A stretch of 11,765 bases of DNA from the NCBI GenBank assembly GCA_026770585.1, contig MU646311.1, positions 1,536,611 to 1,548,375 on the forward strand. The letters are read 5' to 3'. This DNA is from Baffinella frigidus (taxonomy: Eukaryota; Cryptophyceae; Cryptomonadales; Baffinellaceae). The position numbers and the translations under genes were made by a program. Below are positions 8,201 to 10,612 of this stretch, in pieces (the first letter of the stretch is position 1; each line of letters begins with the position of its first letter). The notes beneath the pieces were generated by a model. The model saw only the letters and a list, made by a program, of their open reading frames with translations. It searched no databases and had not been told where the DNA came from.

Positions 8201-10562
8201 GAAACTCTTCGGAGGCGAGGATAAGGCGAGCCCCCTCCCCTTCTGAGACAGAGAGTAGACTTTGTTGAGCCCTTCTGAGGGTCCACACGGTGGACTACGA
8301 ACCTTTCATCAAAAGTCAACTTGCCTGAAGACAATTGGCGTTGAGTTTTTTTCTAATGCAAATTGGTCACGTTACACCCCTTGACTCCAGGGTATCTAGG
8401 AATGCAAACTCTCCAGAAACTCTTCGGAGGCGAAGATAAGGCGAGCACCCCCACTCATTCCATAGTATATGGTTCAAATGCGAATTTTCCAGACGCTGTT
8501 ACAGGCCTAAACCTGGGAGGAGGAGAGACGTTTATCAGTGCCAACACGGCCGCCATATATGCACCCTCATCGAGAGAGAAGTTTATTTATTGGGACCAGT
8601 CAAGGCCCTCCACCGCAGCCGTTCTAAGAGAGAGAGAGAGAGAGAGAGAGAGAGCAGGGAACTCGCCCCCCCCCCCGAACCCCGAACCCCGAACCCCGAA
8701 CCACTACAGGGGTACCTCGTTCTTAAGAAAGTGCCCCCCCCTAGGACCCTACAGTAGGCCTATTCCTAGGGCCCTACGGTGGTCATATGGGGGGGGGCAG
8801 TTTCTCTAAGGAGGCCTGATGTGATCCGAAAGGCTTTTCTGCAGAACCAGTTCCAGTGTCCACCTAGGGTGGGAGTTAAAAGAACCTTAAGGACCTAAAT
8901 GAGCGAGGTACCCCTGTAGTATAGGAGTACCTCGCTCATAAGAAACCGCCTCCTCCTAGGACCCTACAGAAGGGCTATGCCTAGGGCCCTATGGTGGTCC
9001 TAGGGGGTGGGGCGGTTTTTTATGTGCGAGGTATCCCTGTAGAGTAGGGAACTCGCCCCCCCCGAAACCCGAACCCCGAAACCCGACACCCTGTCTGCAG
9101 GTTTCGGGACGCATTCATCTCCAACTGGCACTTTCCGAACTGTAAGTACAGGGGTACCTCGCTCATAAGAAACCGCGCCCCCCCTAGGACCACCATAGGG
9201 CCCTAGGCATAGGTGTACTGTAGGGTCCTAGGGGGGGTCGGTTTCTTATGAGCGAGGTACCCCTGTACTCCTAGCCTTCTGGGGATACGACCCCGTGTGT
9301 AAAGTCACTTCGGTCATCCTACACGGGGGATTCTCCGGTCGTCCTACACGGGTTTGTATCCCCAGAAGCCTCCTTGGGGGGGAGTGCGGGGTGATATTAC
9401 ATGTATTACTAAAAAATCTCACACGTTTGAAAGAAGGCGACCGTACAGAGGAACCTCTGCACCACTCGGAACACTACGAGGAACCGAGCGTAAGTTAATT
9501 ATTGGATTCTTGCCCAAGAAACACGCCAAAAGTTGGCAATTTCTCACGTCCCTCCCCGGATTTTCGGGTAGGGACGTGCCACGTAGCCTACCGAGCGGAC
9601 GTGTACAGGGGTTACTCGAAATTAAGGACACGCACCGCCCCTAGGGTGGTCCTATGCCTAGGTTACAGGGGTACCTCGCTCACAAGAAAGCGCCTCCCCC
9701 TAGGACCCTACAGTAGGCCTATGCCTAGGGCCCTACGGTGGTCCTAGGGGGGGGACGCTTTCTTATGAGCGAGGCACCCCTGTAGGCCTACGGAAGGACC
9801 CCAGGGCGATGCGTTCTCTTCATTTCGAGTAACCGCTATCGAGCGACCTCAGCACGTTTTTGAAAGCTTAGGCCGGAAATCCGGTCCCAGCTTTTTCATT
9901 TTAAAAGTCCATTTCCCTTAGGATTCAGGTGAAAGCTTTTTGATTCCTTTAAAATTATGTCACGTCCTCGCTCGGCAGCGGCCACTGCATCCGCAAACCT
10001 GTCCGAAGTGTAAGAACCCGACCTACAGGGATACCTCGCTCATAAGAAACAGCCTGCCCCTATGACCCTACAGTAGGACCATGCCTATGGTCCTATGGCG
10101 GTCCTGGGGAGGGTGGTAGTTTCTTATGAGCGAGGTACCCCTGTAGTTGCCATGCTTGAAATAAAGCCGAACCATCCTGCGGATAAGTTCCTCGCCTCAC
10201 CCTCTTGCTGCAAAGGGGCGCATGTATCTCGAACACACGAACCCCCCGCCCCGTGCATCAGAGCCTACAGTAGGCCCATCTCTAGGATCCTACTATAGAC
10301 CTGGGGTGAAGCTGTGGGTGCTCCTTGATTACAAGCCAGCCCTCGCCCTAGGCACCTTCCTGGGCCTCATTTAGGACCTGTATCGAGAGTAAAAAGGAAG
10401 AAAAAGAAGAAGAAGAAAGAAGAAGAAGAAGAAGAAGGCACCTTCCTGCACAGGCCGAAACCTTGTGTGTGGGAGAGACCGTTATGAATACCAACACGGC
10501 CACCATACACGGCCCACAGATCCCTAGGCATCTACACAGGCCGAAACCTTGAGAGAGAGAGA

Positions 10563-10612
<50 letters not shown>

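Larger units (their letters stand above)
8226..9100 (+). other. Intron 9 (GC-AG)
   Basis: 875 nt; acceptor CCCTGTCTGCAG. It contains an interspersed repeat (8286-8377), an exon 9 echo, a repeated block (8502-8568), an AG microsatellite (8628-8654) and the first members of the TACAGGGG palindrome family. Confidence 0.68.

Noticed and set aside
8363-8809. 148-codon plus-strand ORF containing LQKLFGGEDK
   Set aside because: The recognisable part is a duplicate of the exon 9 end; the remainder crosses repeats, an AG microsatellite and a palindromic element.
9354-9644. Overlapping small ORFs on both strands between palindromic elements
   Set aside because: No domain, no splice-phase link to neighbours, and they overlap hairpin arms.
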